64,000 bases of DNA from JAHIKV01 sp963733145 (GCA_963733145.1 CAVTCJ010000017.1:1-64000); one strand, 5' to 3'; counted from the stretch's first letter, positions 9,489-18,879 are shown. Notes: generated from the sequence alone by a model not told the origin. Translations and numbers: made by a program.

Positions 9489-10271
9489 ATGACCTTCCTC
9501 GAATACTGTATCGAACGTCTGATAGGATCACCGGCATGGCGCAGCGGTGGCCGATCCGTCTGGCACTGCCCGCGCCATGAGGACAACCACCCATCATTTA
9601 ACACCCGCCCACCCAGGGATGGCTGCAAAGACCGGTTCCAGTGCTGGTCGTGCGGTTGGTGGGGCGACGAACATGACTTGCTAATCGAACTGCGGCCTGA
9701 GTTGCGTTACCCCGAGCGATGCCGATTGCTGGCCGCGTGGCGCATGGCCTTTGAGCGTGAACAGCCGCGACAGCCGGAGCCGGTTGGTATTCTTCACCGG
9801 GGGCCGGGGAGTGCCGAGCTAGCGCACGTTTGCATCTGCTGCAAGATGCGCGACTCTGACTATGATCCGGGCCCGGACGAGTTTAGCGACGAGAGTAACG
9901 ACGCGATCCGGGCACTGTTGGACTACATAGGCAAGCCGCCAAGCGACCGGGCGTTGATAGAACTCTTGAAGCTGTCGGAGCGGGTGTTGCGAATCTGCGC
10001 GGAGAACAATCTGCATCCGCTGGCCTTGGCTGGGCGCTGCGCTGGGGAGGCATGGTTCCGAGAATCGGATGCCCGGCACATGGCTGAGTGTGACGACCCC
10101 GATTGTAATTATCGTTGCTGCCGACTGGCGCGAGGCTGGACGGAGCAAGAGATTGCAGCCGACATCGAGAAGAGCAAGCGCGAACGGGCAGAAGCAATAA
10201 AACTACAGGCCGATCGAGTACATCACGCCTGCCGGAATGTCCACCGTTGTGGTAACGGGAGGGTAGCGTGA
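9489..10271 (+). CDS. CHC2 zinc-finger primase-like protein
   Basis: A 260-aa protein with a DnaG/phage-type CHC2 zinc ribbon at its N-terminus: C27-x2-H30, then C52-x2-C55 in FQCWSCGWWGDEHDLL. A TOPRIM domain is not visible. A second Cys/His cluster (CICCKMRD, and CDDPDCNYRCC near the C-terminus) is unusual. It probably makes or licenses primers for element replication together with the P-loop ATPase. The SD (AGGAGA) precedes the ATG at 9489. Confidence 0.75.
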   Translation: MTFLEYCIERLIGSPAWRSGGRSVWHCPRHEDNHPSFNTRPPRDGCKDRFQCWSCGWWGDEHDLLIELRPELRYPERCRLLAAWRMAFEREQPRQPEPVGILHRGPGSAELAHVCICCKMRDSDYDPGPDEFSDESNDAIRALLDYIGKPPSDRALIELLKLSERVLRICAENNLHPLALAGRCAGEAWFRESDARHMAECDDPDCNYRCCRLARGWTEQEIAADIEKSKRERAEAIKLQADRVHHACRNVHRCGNGRVA

Positions 10272-10375
10272 GGGATTCGGTGACAACAAAGTTGGAGAAG
10301 GTAATACCCTGCTCGCCCGTGCCTGCCCGCTGCCCCACGCCGGGGCTAACGAACCAACCGGATGGAGGTAAAGTT

Positions 10376-10488
10376 ACGGTTAATATAACCGTTATTCTAA
10401 CGATCAACAATGTAGCTTAAACCCTATAAAACAAGGCATATTCGGTAGATCACCGCAGATCGTTTACTACCGCCAGGCCGGTAGTAAA
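10376..10488. promoter_or_regulatory. Two inverted repeats upstream of the terminase genes
   Basis: ACGGTTA-ATA-TAACCGT (10376-10392) and TTTACTACC-N8-GGTAGTAAA (10463-10488) are perfect palindromes in the 250-bp gap before terS. The second shares its half-site with 5066-5072 and with the palindrome at 14544-14559. They are good operator candidates, or packaging-site candidates, for the late terminase transcript. Confidence 0.5.
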
Positions 10489-10523
10489 TGCAGTACACAA
10501 CAACTCTAGCGACGAAACCCCCA

Positions 10524-10967
10524 ATGGTAAAACCCTCTAAGCACGGCCCTCCCGTAGGCAAAACCATACAGCGGAAGCGGGGAGGACAGAGCAACAATCG
10601 TAACGCCCTGCGCCATGGCCTGAAGGCCGGGAAGTTGCCGAGGGACGCCAAGTACATCGAGGTCCGGTTGAACACGTTCCGCCGCACGCTGGAGCAGGCC
10701 GTGCTGGCCGTCAAGAGCGAAGTGAACCTAACCGACGCCGCCTCGATCCAAACCTGCCTGCGCTGGGAACGACACGCCTGCCTGGCGCAGCGCTGGCTGG
10801 TCAAGGCGGGCGATACGCTGAAGCCGACCGACCGCCTCACGTTCAGCCGGGAGATTGCCCGAGCCAGTGCCGAGAGGGACAAGGCCATAGCGTCGCGACA
10901 ACTGGGGGCCAAGGTGGAGCGGCCGTGGCTTGCCCTGCCCGCCCCCGACGGAGAGGAAGCCCAATGA
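10524..10967 (+). CDS. terS: Putative small terminase subunit (TerS)
   Basis: A 147-aa basic protein with a RKRGGQSNNRNALRHGLKAG N-terminal segment typical of small terminase-like phage proteins, followed by a long helical region. Assignment rests mainly on position: it overlaps terL by four bases (ATGA at 10964). TerS would recognise the packaging site. The ATG at 10524 is preferred over 10488 because the latter lies inside the palindrome. Confidence 0.55.
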   Translation: MVKPSKHGPPVGKTIQRKRGGQSNNRNALRHGLKAGKLPRDAKYIEVRLNTFRRTLEQAVLAVKSEVNLTDAASIQTCLRWERHACLAQRWLVKAGDTLKPTDRLTFSREIARASAERDKAIASRQLGAKVERPWLALPAPDGEEAQ

Positions 10968-12672
10968 TAGACGCCAAGACCTACGCCCGTTACGGGGCCG
11001 ATCCCGCCGCCTTCCGTGCCAGCCTGATCGTTGACGTGGACGGCGTTGCCCGCCGCTTAGGCGACGTGATGGACCCGTGGCAAGCCTCTGACTTTTCGGC
11101 CCTCGATCCCGCGTTGAGACGTGCCGCCGGGCGTAGTGATGAACCGGCCAAGATGCGTGCCTACCTGGAGCGTGGCCGGGGTCATAGCAAGACGACGGAC
11201 CTTGCCGTTACGGCCGTGTGGGCGCTGGCCTTCTCCACCCGGCCGCTACGGGGTTTCTGCTACGCGGCCGACAAGGATCAAGCCAACCTGCTACGCCAAG
11301 CGATGGAAACCCTTGTCCGCCTGAACCCGTGGCTGGGCGAAATACTGACCGTCGAAGCCCACCGCGTAGCCAACACCGCTCAGGGCCATCCCGGCGAAGG
11401 CGGCACGCTGACCATCGAGGCCAGTGACGTGGGATCGTCCTACGGCATTCTGCCCGACCTGATAATCGCCGATGAGTTGGTCCACTGGCAGGGTGACGGT
11501 TCTCTGTGGCACTCGCTCATATCGTCCGCCGCCAAGCGGTCCAACTGCTTGATGGTCGTGATAAGCAACGCGGGTTTCGTTGACAGTTGGCAGTGGTCCG
11601 TGCGCGAGGCGGCCCGCACTGATCCGGCCTGGATATTCTCGCGGCTGGACGGGCCGGTCGCCTCTTGGCTTACCGCCGACCGGCTGGACGAGCAGCGCCG
11701 TATGCTGCCCGCCGTGGCCTACGCCCGGTTGTGGGGCAACCAGTGGAGCACCGGGGGTGGTGACGCTTTGACGCCCGCCGACATTGCGGCCGCGTTCCTT
11801 CCCGACCTACAGCCCATGACGGGCCTGGAACCCGGTTGGCTGTTCGTCGCCGGGGTCGATCTTGGTTTGACCCGCGATTGCTCCGCCGTGGTTGTGTTGG
11901 GCGTTCCGGCGGGCGGCCGGTCGGGCCGCATACGCTTGGCCCACAACCGGCTATGGCGACCCACGCTGGGCGCAAGATCGACCTAACGGAAGTCGAGCGA
12001 CACATCCTCGAACTGGACGCACAGTACAACCTGGAAACGGTGAGCTTTGATCCCTGGCAGATGGAACACCTTGCCCAACGGTTGGAGGCCGACACCGCCC
12101 ACCGTCGCCGCAACGCCCTACGGCAACGCTGGAGCAAAGGCCCCTGGATGAAAGAGATACCGCCCACGGCCACCAACCTACGCGAACAGGCCACGCTGAT
12201 AATCGAGTCATTCACGGATCGGCGCCTGCAACTGTACGACTGCGAACCGCTGCGCCGCGACCTGTTGAAACTCCGCGTCGAGGAAAAGTCCTACGGCATC
12301 CGGTTGACTTCCCCCAGGGACGGCGACGGCCACGGCGACACGTTCAGCGCGTTCGCGTTGGCCCTGCTGGTCGGGCATGAGTTGGCGGGCAAGAAGCGAT
12401 TCGTCGTAACGTCGATGGTCGATGGCCCAATAAACATCGGTTGCGGCCTGCCCGACCCGGCTGCAAACCTGGCATTGCCGGCGGCGGCCTGCATAGCGAC
12501 GGACTCGGGATTGGCCCGGCTGCGAGAACGGCATCTGAAAAGGATGCTGGACCGCATCGACGTGGAAATCGAATTGAATAAGTTGGATCACGAGAGAATG
12601 GATGCCGGTGGGCCTGACCTCGCCGGACGCGGAGATTGGCTGCGGCTGTTACGCCGGGCCGGACGAATCTGA
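10964..12672 (+). CDS. terL: Large terminase subunit (TerL), one apparent frameshift
   Basis: DNA-packaging motor and nuclease. The ATPase part shows Walker A G71-RGHSKT, Walker B LIIADEL (about 166-172) and coupling motif SNAG. The nuclease part begins with GVDLGLTRDCSAV (about 296) and continues in the next frame with SFDPWQM and GDGHGDTFSAFA, supplying the remaining acidic residues. The first frame stops at 11986; the fold resumes in the -1 frame near 11965 (CTGGGCGCAAG). One extra G would give WRPTLGRKIDLTEVE and an intact 569-aa protein, so this is probably a sequencing deletion, or else a recent mutation. Confidence 0.85.
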
Positions 12673-12695
12673 TAACCTCATACAAGGAGAATAAA

Positions 12696-13187
12696 ATGCC
12701 CTTTACTGTAACGGTGGAAAGCTATCACGAGTTCGCCCGGCGGCACGGCAACCGCCCCTTGGGCTGCGATGGCCGATTATTATTTGCGGACGGAGCGTCA
12801 TGCAGTGACGACGGCGAGTTACGCGAGGAGCCGCCCCGCAACCCCGTCGAACTCATCCGCGTCCAGCTTCGCTACTGGCGTCAAGCCGTGCGACGCTCCA
12901 CCGCCGACTTCGAGGCCCTGCGGTCCCAATGCTCCCGCCAGGCTGAGATGGCAACCCGATACGCAAACCTGCCTGGACCGTCGAACGGGGCGCTGGCCGA
13001 CCTGCACAAGTTGCGCGACGCGGTCTTGTTCTGCCGCACCAAGGTTGCCGAACTGGAAAAGGCCCTGGCCGAGAAGACCGCCAACGACCCCGACCGCCTG
13101 CGCCGTCAAGACATCATACGGTACGAGCGAGAGCAACAGGCCGCTGCCGCCGCGTTGGTTGGCGAAATTGCAAGCATTTCCATCTGA
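12696..13187 (+). CDS. Element hypothetical coiled-coil protein
   Basis: A 163-aa protein with SD AAGGAG before ATG 12696. The N-terminus is YHEFARRHGNRPL; the rest is largely helical with heptad character (LHKLRDAVLFCRTKVAELEKALAEKT). It follows terL, where a complete phage would have its portal gene; it is far too short for a portal. Function unknown. Confidence 0.6.
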   Translation: MPFTVTVESYHEFARRHGNRPLGCDGRLLFADGASCSDDGELREEPPRNPVELIRVQLRYWRQAVRRSTADFEALRSQCSRQAEMATRYANLPGPSNGALADLHKLRDAVLFCRTKVAELEKALAEKTANDPDRLRRQDIIRYEREQQAAAAALVGEIASISI

Positions 13188-13219
13188 GTCTTTTACTTTA
13201 CAGAAGCAAGGAGAATGTC

Positions 13220-13678
13220 ATGAGTGAACTCGTATTGAACTCGCCGCATTGGTCCGACACCGGCAAGCCGGTCCACGACTCGGTCCAGTTGGAAACCCCG
13301 ACCGGGATGGTCGTAAACGTGGAGGCAAGCGGAGAACCGCCGCTGCGGTTGCCGCGATGCTGCCGCAACTCGCGCCCGGCGTTCGACCGCGACGACGCGG
13401 CACCCAAAGGTGTCCGCCGTGACCCGAACTTCGCCGACGCGGCGTTCGGCTTGGACCTGGGAGTGGTTGACGGCCGGGCCAACGTGTTCGGCGCATCGAC
13501 CAGCGCCGAACAGTACAACGACGACACCTACGAAGACGTGGAGGCAATGGCAAACCGTCGTGGGCAACTCCGCGGGATGCTGGGGCTGGACACCGAAGAG
13601 AACCCGGAGCGTGCGCGACAGCAGCGGGATGCTGGCACCCAGCCGTTCCCCGGCGCTCCCGCGAAGAGTTTTGGGTGA
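13220..13678 (+). CDS. Element hypothetical protein
   Basis: A 152-aa hydrophilic, probably partly disordered protein with SD AAGGAG before ATG 13220. No motif recognised. Proline- and arginine-rich ends and an acidic middle. It is the fourth gene in the terS-terL run (33-bp gap from the preceding gene). Confidence 0.55.
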   Translation: MSELVLNSPHWSDTGKPVHDSVQLETPTGMVVNVEASGEPPLRLPRCCRNSRPAFDRDDAAPKGVRRDPNFADAAFGLDLGVVDGRANVFGASTSAEQYNDDTYEDVEAMANRRGQLRGMLGLDTEENPERARQQRDAGTQPFPGAPAKSFG

Positions 13679-13679
13679 C

Positions 13680-14014
13680 GGAAACACCGGCGGGCCTTCC
13701 CCGCGTCGGTAGCTTGTAGTTATCGTCGTTGGGAGCCGGGCCTACGCTCCCCCGGTCGCCCGTCGGTCTAAACAGCAACGCCCCAGGGCGTGAGGAGCGA
13801 CACGCCTTGGGAGCGACGGGGTGCGCCGTGCTGGTTACGCGGCGTGGCGGCACGAGGCCCCGGTGGCGTGCGGGTTGGCGTGGGCCTCCTTACGCCCGCA
13901 CGCCGCCGACCCCTTGATACGCGCGGGAGCGCGGCCGTGGGCATGTTGCCCAACTGTGACAGCGCGCCGTAGCGTTGTCCGGCGTTCAGGGGCGGTCGCG
14001 CTCCCCTTTTTGTC
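13680..14014. other. Non-coding stretch with one strong hairpin
   Basis: No convincing gene in this very GC-rich 335 bp. A hairpin CCCAGGGCGTG / CACGCCTTGGG (13782-13811, 8-nt loop, one G-T pair) lies in it without a T-tract. It could be a structured RNA or a terminator relying on Rho. Confidence 0.4.
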
Positions 14015-14395
14015 ATGCCGAAGATTCCGAATCCAAACGGATGCGCCGTATGCGGCAGTCCACTGCCTGCCCGATGGTCCAGCTATCCACCGGCCGTCTA
14101 TTGCTCCAATCGTTGCCGTGGGCTGGCGATACGCGGCAAGCCAGCATGGAACAGAGGCCAACAGAAGCCCCGTTCCAACTGCCTGACTTGTGGCCGGCCG
14201 TGCCCCAAACCGGGCAGGCTCTTCTGTTGCCGCCGCTGCTACATCGTCTCGGATCGGACGTGGTGGCGCAAGGGCACACCACACTATCCCCGGCCGCACT
14301 ACCGCAGCCCGCCGTTGTCGGCCATTGCTAAGCGGGCTGCCGCCATACGTGCCGGGTGGTCGGAGCGGCAGAGCCGTAGCCGACGGCTGGCCTAG
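14015..14395 (+). CDS. Small protein with four-plus zinc-knuckle Cys pairs
   Basis: A 126-aa basic protein with repeated CxxC pairs: CAVCGSPL, CSNRC, CLTCGRPC and CCRRC. They pair into two zinc-ribbon units of the pattern CxxCGxxxP...YCSNRC. Such proteins in phage-like elements are often DNA- or RNA-binding. It is the last gene before attR. Confidence 0.6.
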   Translation: MPKIPNPNGCAVCGSPLPARWSSYPPAVYCSNRCRGLAIRGKPAWNRGQQKPRSNCLTCGRPCPKPGRLFCCRRCYIVSDRTWWRKGTPHYPRPHYRSPPLSAIAKRAAAIRAGWSERQSRSRRLA

Positions 14396-14679
14396 CCGTT
14401 ACCCAGCGGGTAGGAGGGTTGGTAGGGTAGCCCCACAGGACGCTCCAGGGAGTGCCGTAGGACGCCTACGGAGGTATTTAGGGTACTGGCCGGCCCTAGC
14501 CTTTTACTCACCGGGGGCAGGGGAGTAGTAGCGTGTGAAGCTGGGTAGTATTTACTACCATAGCGAGACGTTTTGGGCCGTTTTAGGCCCATTCGGCAGA
14601 GTGCCGAGAAGTGCGAAAAAGCCCAGAAAACAAGGTGTTTCCCGCGTTCTAGGGGCTTTTCTGGAATCAGCCCAAAAGT
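14396..14679. other. Element right-end non-coding region with palindrome
   Basis: No gene seen. GGTAGTA-TT-TACTACC (14544-14559) is a perfect palindrome sharing its half-site with 5066 and 10463. It may be an integrase arm site or an operator near attR. Confidence 0.45.
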
Positions 14680-14719
<40 letters not shown>

Positions 14720-14946
14720 AAACTTTTACGGGGCAAGGACTTAGGCGAGTTTCGCCACTCCTCGCAGTCGCCGCGGCTCCACCGCGACTGCCTCCGAAAC
14801 CTCTAACTTTATCATAACCACTCGCCGCCGCAAGACCAATCGGGATTTCTCCGCCAGCGGCCGCTGGCGACGGGCACAAATTGTAACTTCTCCCCGCCGC
14901 GGCGCATCTGGTACTGTTGGAGACACCCGACAAACGGCTGGACGCC

Positions 14947-15192
14947 ATGAACTGCGAAGAAATACTGGCTGCGTTGAACGATTACGTCGACGGTTTGCGG
15001 GACACGGCGATCTGCTCGGCGCTGGAAAAGCACCTGGCCGATTGTAATCCCTGCCGGCTGGTCGTGGACAACATTCGCCAGACGATTACTTTGTATAGAT
15101 CGGGGCGTCCGGTGGAGTTGACCGACGAGTTGCACGAGCGGCTTCACGGCATGCTCCGCGAACAGTGGAAGACCAAATACAGAGAAAGGTAG
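14947..15192 (+). CDS. Zinc-binding anti-sigma-like protein
   Basis: An 81-aa protein with the zf-HC2 pattern of ZAS anti-sigma factors: MNCEEIL...LEKHLADCNPCRLVVDNI (H-x3-C-x2-C). No sigma-factor gene is adjacent, so its partner must be elsewhere, or the domain serves another redox or zinc role. It begins an apparent three-gene operon with two small membrane proteins. The ATG at 14947 is preferred over 14917 because the family begins near the MNCEEI segment. Confidence 0.75.
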   Translation: MNCEEILAALNDYVDGLRDTAICSALEKHLADCNPCRLVVDNIRQTITLYRSGRPVELTDELHERLHGMLREQWKTKYRER

Positions 15193-15199
15193 GCGGACC

Positions 15200-15403
15200 A
15201 TGGGATGGAAAGGGACGTTGGTGTTGTTTCTGGTGTTTGTCGCCTGGTTCGTGTTGAACCGCTGGGTACTGCCACATTGTGGGGTATCGACCTGTTGTTG
15301 CCCGGTTCCCCGGCCGACGCAGGGAATCTCACAACCGGACTTGCCGCCCGCCGACGCGGCACCGCGACAAAACGACCTAAACCAGAAAGGAGAGTCGCCA
15401 TGA
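15200..15403 (+). CDS. Small single-pass membrane protein with CCC motif
   Basis: A 67-aa protein: one N-terminal membrane helix (TLVLFLVFVAWFVLNRWVL), then HCGVSTCCCPVP and a proline-rich tail. The cysteine cluster just outside the membrane suggests metal or redox chemistry. Its TGA overlaps the next ATG (ATGA), so the two are co-translated. Family unknown. Confidence 0.65.
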   Translation: MGWKGTLVLFLVFVAWFVLNRWVLPHCGVSTCCCPVPRPTQGISQPDLPPADAAPRQNDLNQKGESP

Positions 15404-15606
15404 CGATCGAACGAGGGTTACGGGGAATAGCGGGCACGGTGGTGCTGATCAGCGCCGCCCTGGCGGCCTGGCAGAATCCGTACTGGCTGCTGCTGACCGG
15501 TTTTGTGGGGCTGAATTTGTTGCAGTCGGCCTTCACAAATTGGTGCCCGATGGTATGGTTATTGGGACGCTGCGGATTCCGGCCGTGCGTGGCAAAGGGG
15601 GAATAA
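15400..15606 (+). CDS. DUF2892 membrane protein
   Basis: A 68-aa two-helix protein matching the YgaP-type DUF2892 pattern: RGLRGIAGTVVLISAALAA, then PYWLLLTGFVGLNLLQSAFTNWCPMVWLL. DUF2892 domains often accompany rhodanese or thioredoxin-type sulfur proteins. Together with the upstream CCC membrane protein and zinc anti-sigma-like protein this suggests a small thiol- or metal-linked operon. Confidence 0.85.
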   Translation: MTIERGLRGIAGTVVLISAALAAWQNPYWLLLTGFVGLNLLQSAFTNWCPMVWLLGRCGFRPCVAKGE

Positions 15607-15767
15607 ACCGCCCGCGGGATGATTCCGAGAGATAGTCCGTTTAGCCCCGGCGACCACTCCGGAGGAGCCAATTCATAGCGGGATATGGCGTTGGTTCCCG
15701 GCGTGGACGCCGGCGCTAAACCATTTGAATCAAGAAAGTCAGTAGCTCCAACATTCCGGCGCACTCT

Positions 15768-15835
15768 CGTTTAGCGGCCGTCGGCACGACGGCCTGCGCC
15801 ACTAGCGGGGCCGTCGTGCCGACGGCCGCTAAACG
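15768..15835. repeat. 27-bp-arm palindrome (GTTTAGCGGCC family)
   Basis: Perfect inverted arms 15768-15794 and 15809-15835 around a 14-nt loop, beginning CGTTTAGCGGCCGTCGG. A close relative lies at 56464-56531, and GCCGCTAAAC half-copies occur at 18003, 18036, 22930-23060, 47370 and 58310. Related fragments also lie at 15640 and 15700. It is a dispersed palindromic repeat of this genome. Confidence 0.85.
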
Positions 15836-15903
15836 GAAATTGTCGCAAAAAATCCGGATTTGTAACGACTGAATGTGAAAACTCGGCAAGGAGCCGTCAT
15901 ACC

Positions 15904-17325
15904 ATGCATTATCCGTGGTGGTACGTCCCTCAACTGACGGCCCCGATGCTGATCGCCGTCATCTCCGTGGTTCACGTCCTGGTCTCGCATTACGCCGTCG
16001 GCGGCGGGCTGTTCCTGGCCGTCGAGGTGGGGCACGCCTATCGCACCAAGGACCGCGACTATCTCGATTATCTGCACGGCCACGCCGCCTTTTTCATCCT
16101 CCTGACCGTAGTCTTCGGGGCGATTACCGGCGTGGGCATCTGGTGGACCATCGGGCTCAGTTCGCCGCTGGCCACCGAGGTGTTGATCCGCACGTTCGTC
16201 TTCGGCTGGGCCACGGAGTGGGTGTTCTTCGTCGTCGAATTGGTCTCGGCCTTCATCTTCCTCTATTATTGGGGGCGGCTGGCCGAAAAGACGCACGTCG
16301 CCATCGGCTGGATCTACGCCACGGCCGCCTGGATCAGCCTGGTGCTGATTACCGGCATCACGGCCTTCATGCTCAACAGCGGCCGCTGGCCCATCGACCC
16401 GGCGGCGCATGACTTCTGGACGGCGTTCTTCAATCCGCAGTTCATTCCGCAGACCGTCGCGCGGACCGGCGGCGCGTTGCTGCTCAGTTCGCTGTACGTG
16501 TACCTGCACGCCTCGATTTTCAGTCGCAACGAGCGGCTGCGGAACATGATCGCGGCGCGATCGGCGCGGCCGGCCATGCTGGGAGCGGTATTGATTACGG
16601 TCGGCGGAATCCTGTGGTACATCTATTTGCCCGACTCGGCCAAGTTGACGCTGGCCTCGGCGTCGGTGTTGAACGTGTTGATCGCGGTGATTTTCGCCGC
16701 CACGATCATCGTCTTCGCCATGTTGTACTTCGGGCCATATCGCAATCCGGGCTGGCTTACGCCCGGCTTCGCGCTGATGCTCTTTCTGACCGGTTTCGCG
16801 GCCTTCAGCACCGGCGAGTTCATCCGCGAGGCGGTCCGCAAACCGTTCATCGTCTACAACGTGGTGTACGGCAACCAGATCTTGCCCGAGCAAGTCCCAG
16901 AGTTGCGAAAGGCAGGCTATTTGAACGGCGGCGTCTGGACGAGGGCCTTTGTAGCCGAACATTATCCCCAGATAGTGCTGGCCGACGGCAAAATCGACAA
17001 CCACCAGTTGATCACGCTCCCCTATAAGGATCGTCTATTGTTGGGCAAACTCATTTTCCTGCATCATTGCAACGATTGCCATGCGGCCAAGCTGGGCTAT
17101 TCCCCCGCGGGATTGTTGTTGCAGGGCAGGCCGCGCGGCGCCGTGCTGGAAACGGTCAAGAATCTCGACCAGATCTTTTTCATGCCCCCCTGGTGCGGCT
17201 CGGATGAAGAGGCTGAACTGTTGACCGATTACTTGATGACAATCAAACCACCGGCGCCGGCGGGGATCAATTTGTGGAGACCCAGCGGCGGCGAAGGCGG
17301 AGAAGACAACGGGGGGATGGAATGA
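15904..17325 (+). CDS. Cytochrome bd-type oxidase subunit with C-terminal cytochrome c domain
   Basis: A membrane quinol or cytochrome oxygen reductase related to CydA. About nine membrane helices are visible; the N-terminal helix VISVVHVLVSHYAVGGGLFL carries His residues expected to bind heme, as in CydA. After the last helix a soluble tail holds one c-type heme site, C389-NDC-H393 (FLHHCNDCH), with a distal FMPPW segment as possible Met ligand. Total 473 aa. Fusion of a cytochrome c domain is known in divergent bd-family reductases. It overlaps the next gene by four bases, so the two form one operon. Confidence 0.82.
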   Translation: MHYPWWYVPQLTAPMLIAVISVVHVLVSHYAVGGGLFLAVEVGHAYRTKDRDYLDYLHGHAAFFILLTVVFGAITGVGIWWTIGLSSPLATEVLIRTFVFGWATEWVFFVVELVSAFIFLYYWGRLAEKTHVAIGWIYATAAWISLVLITGITAFMLNSGRWPIDPAAHDFWTAFFNPQFIPQTVARTGGALLLSSLYVYLHASIFSRNERLRNMIAARSARPAMLGAVLITVGGILWYIYLPDSAKLTLASASVLNVLIAVIFAATIIVFAMLYFGPYRNPGWLTPGFALMLFLTGFAAFSTGEFIREAVRKPFIVYNVVYGNQILPEQVPELRKAGYLNGGVWTRAFVAEHYPQIVLADGKIDNHQLITLPYKDRLLLGKLIFLHHCNDCHAAKLGYSPAGLLLQGRPRGAVLETVKNLDQIFFMPPWCGSDEEAELLTDYLMTIKPPAPAGINLWRPSGGEGGEDNGGME

Positions 17326-18512
17326 TGGACCCTAGTATGCTCGTAGAACACGCCACGGCAGGAACGCCGGCCCCGATTTGGTTCGTGCAATTCTTCAAGG
17401 TGCTGGGCTTCACGCTGCACGAAGTGCCCATGAACCTCTGGTTCGCCGGGCTGCTGGTGGCCCTGTTGCTGCGTTTCCGCGGCGGCGAGCAGGGGCGGCA
17501 CTTCGGCGGCCGGCTGCTGCGGCAAATGCCCGTGATCGTGGCCCTCGGCGTCAACCTGGGCATCGTGCCGCTGCTGTTCATCCAGACGGCCTACTATCAC
17601 GTCTTCTACCCGGCGACGATCCTGATGGCCTGGTTCTGGCTGGCGATTATCGCCCTGCTGATCCCGGCTTATTACGGCGTCTATGTATATGCCTGGGGGA
17701 TTCGCAACGGGGGCAAGAGTTTGCCCGCCTGGCGGGTCGCCGCCGGTTGGTGCTCGATGCTCATCTTCCTGGCGATCGGTTTTATCTTCGCCAACGGACT
17801 GAGCTTGATGGCGCACGTAGCTCGCTGGGCGGAACTGTGGAACGCGCACAACGTGGCCGGGGCGGCCCTGGGAACTGCTTTGAACGTGGGCGATCCGGCG
17901 CTTTGGCCCCGCTGGCTGTTGATGTTCGGCCTGGCCCTGCAAACCACCGCCGTCTGGGCGCTGTTCGACGCCGAATGGCTGGCCGGCAAGACCGCCGTGC
18001 CGGCGGCCGCTAAACAATCGGGCAATGCGCCGGCGGCCGCTAAACAATCGGCCGATGACGACTATCGCCGCTGGGCCTGGGGATTCGCCAAAAAACTCTA
18101 CACCGTCGGTCTGGTTTGGGCCGCCGCGGCCGGGTCGTGGTATGTGTTCGGGGCATGGTCGGCGGAACTGCGCGGAACGATGTTCGCCTGGCCGCTCATG
18201 CCGCTGACGGTCTTGACGGCGATCGCCTCCGGGCTGCCCTGGCTGCTGATCTTCTTTGGCCGGCGGACGCGGTCGATGGCCCTCCTGGCGGCCTTCGCCC
18301 AATTCGGCGTGCTGGGCATCAACGCCGTCAGCCGGCAAGTCGTGCAAAACCTGAGCCTCAAGCCGTTTTGGGACGTGTACTCCTTGCCGGAGGACGTGCA
18401 ATGGGGACCGTTGGCGATGTTTTTGGCCGCGTTCGTCGTCGGCATGACAGTCGTGATCTGGATGCTCGCCCAGATCGGAAAATGTCCTGCCACACCGCCG
18501 TCGAGTGTATAG
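17322..18512 (+). CDS. Second bd-like oxidase subunit
   Basis: A 396-aa integral membrane protein with about nine helices, co-translated with the cytochrome-c-fused subunit (ATGA at 17322). Segments such as WFVQFFKVLGFTLHEVPMNL and LIPAYYGVYVYAWGIRNGG fit a CydA-like partner rather than a classic CydB. Between helices a hydrophilic linker contains the duplicated stretch PAAAKQSGNAPAAAKQS (about 227-243), encoded by two direct copies of a GGCGGCCGCTAAAC repeat. The start is the ATG overlapping the previous stop. Confidence 0.75.
   Translation: MMDPSMLVEHATAGTPAPIWFVQFFKVLGFTLHEVPMNLWFAGLLVALLLRFRGGEQGRHFGGRLLRQMPVIVALGVNLGIVPLLFIQTAYYHVFYPATILMAWFWLAIIALLIPAYYGVYVYAWGIRNGGKSLPAWRVAAGWCSMLIFLAIGFIFANGLSLMAHVARWAELWNAHNVAGAALGTALNVGDPALWPRWLLMFGLALQTTAVWALFDAEWLAGKTAVPAAAKQSGNAPAAAKQSADDDYRRWAWGFAKKLYTVGLVWAAAAGSWYVFGAWSAELRGTMFAWPLMPLTVLTAIASGLPWLLIFFGRRTRSMALLAAFAQFGVLGINAVSRQVVQNLSLKPFWDVYSLPEDVQWGPLAMFLAAFVVGMTVVIWMLAQIGKCPATPPSSV
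17998..18053. repeat. Dispersed repeat duplicated inside the oxidase gene
   Basis: Two adjacent copies of GCCGGCGGCCGCTAAACAAT, about 33 bp apart, in frame within the linker of the second oxidase subunit. The GCGGCCGCTAAAC core is the same as in the intergenic palindrome at 15768. Confidence 0.75.
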
Positions 18513-18604
18513 CCGGCGGATCGGTGTTGTTGGGGCGGCGGTGCAACTGCCACCGCAACATCCGGTTTAACCGGCGGTCCCGCCCGCCGCGGCAGCGGTC
18601 GTTT

Positions 18605-18790
18605 TCGGACGTGACCAAGGAGAACATCGCCCGCACGTTGCCGCTGATTATCATGCCGGCCATTCCGCCGGCGATGATCGGCGTGATCGCCCTGGCCGGG
18701 ATCGTGGTCCGCAACTCGGTCGTGCTGATCGACTTCGTCCGCCACGGCAAGGAGCCGGGGCTTTCACTGCACGAGACCTTCTCGCTTTCG
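18605..18790 (+). pseudogene. RND efflux transporter fragment
   Basis: A 60-codon remnant of an AcrB/CzcA-type permease: MPAIPPAMIG fused directly to GVIALAGIVVRNSVVLIDFV. In intact proteins these two motifs are separated by a further helix, so there is an internal deletion as well as loss of both ends. It lies downstream of the oxidase operon without its own start. Confidence 0.75.
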
Positions 18791-18879
18791 TTCCGCTCAC
18801 CAGATCATGCGTTGAGCGCCCCGCCGATCCCTGCTATGATTGTGCCAAGAAACTGCGTGACAATCAATGGCGTGATTAT

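Noticed and set aside
13729..14299. Several overlapping frames in the GC-rich stretch 13.7-14.3 kb
   Set aside because: Only the 14015-14395 frame shows a consistent motif (paired CxxC). The others are mutually overlapping and without motif.
15829..18401. Two long minus-strand frames (15829-17004 and 17229-18401) opposite the oxidase genes
   Set aside because: Low-complexity Gln/Arg/Gly/Asp-rich translations without motifs, antisense to genes with CxxCH and clear membrane helices.
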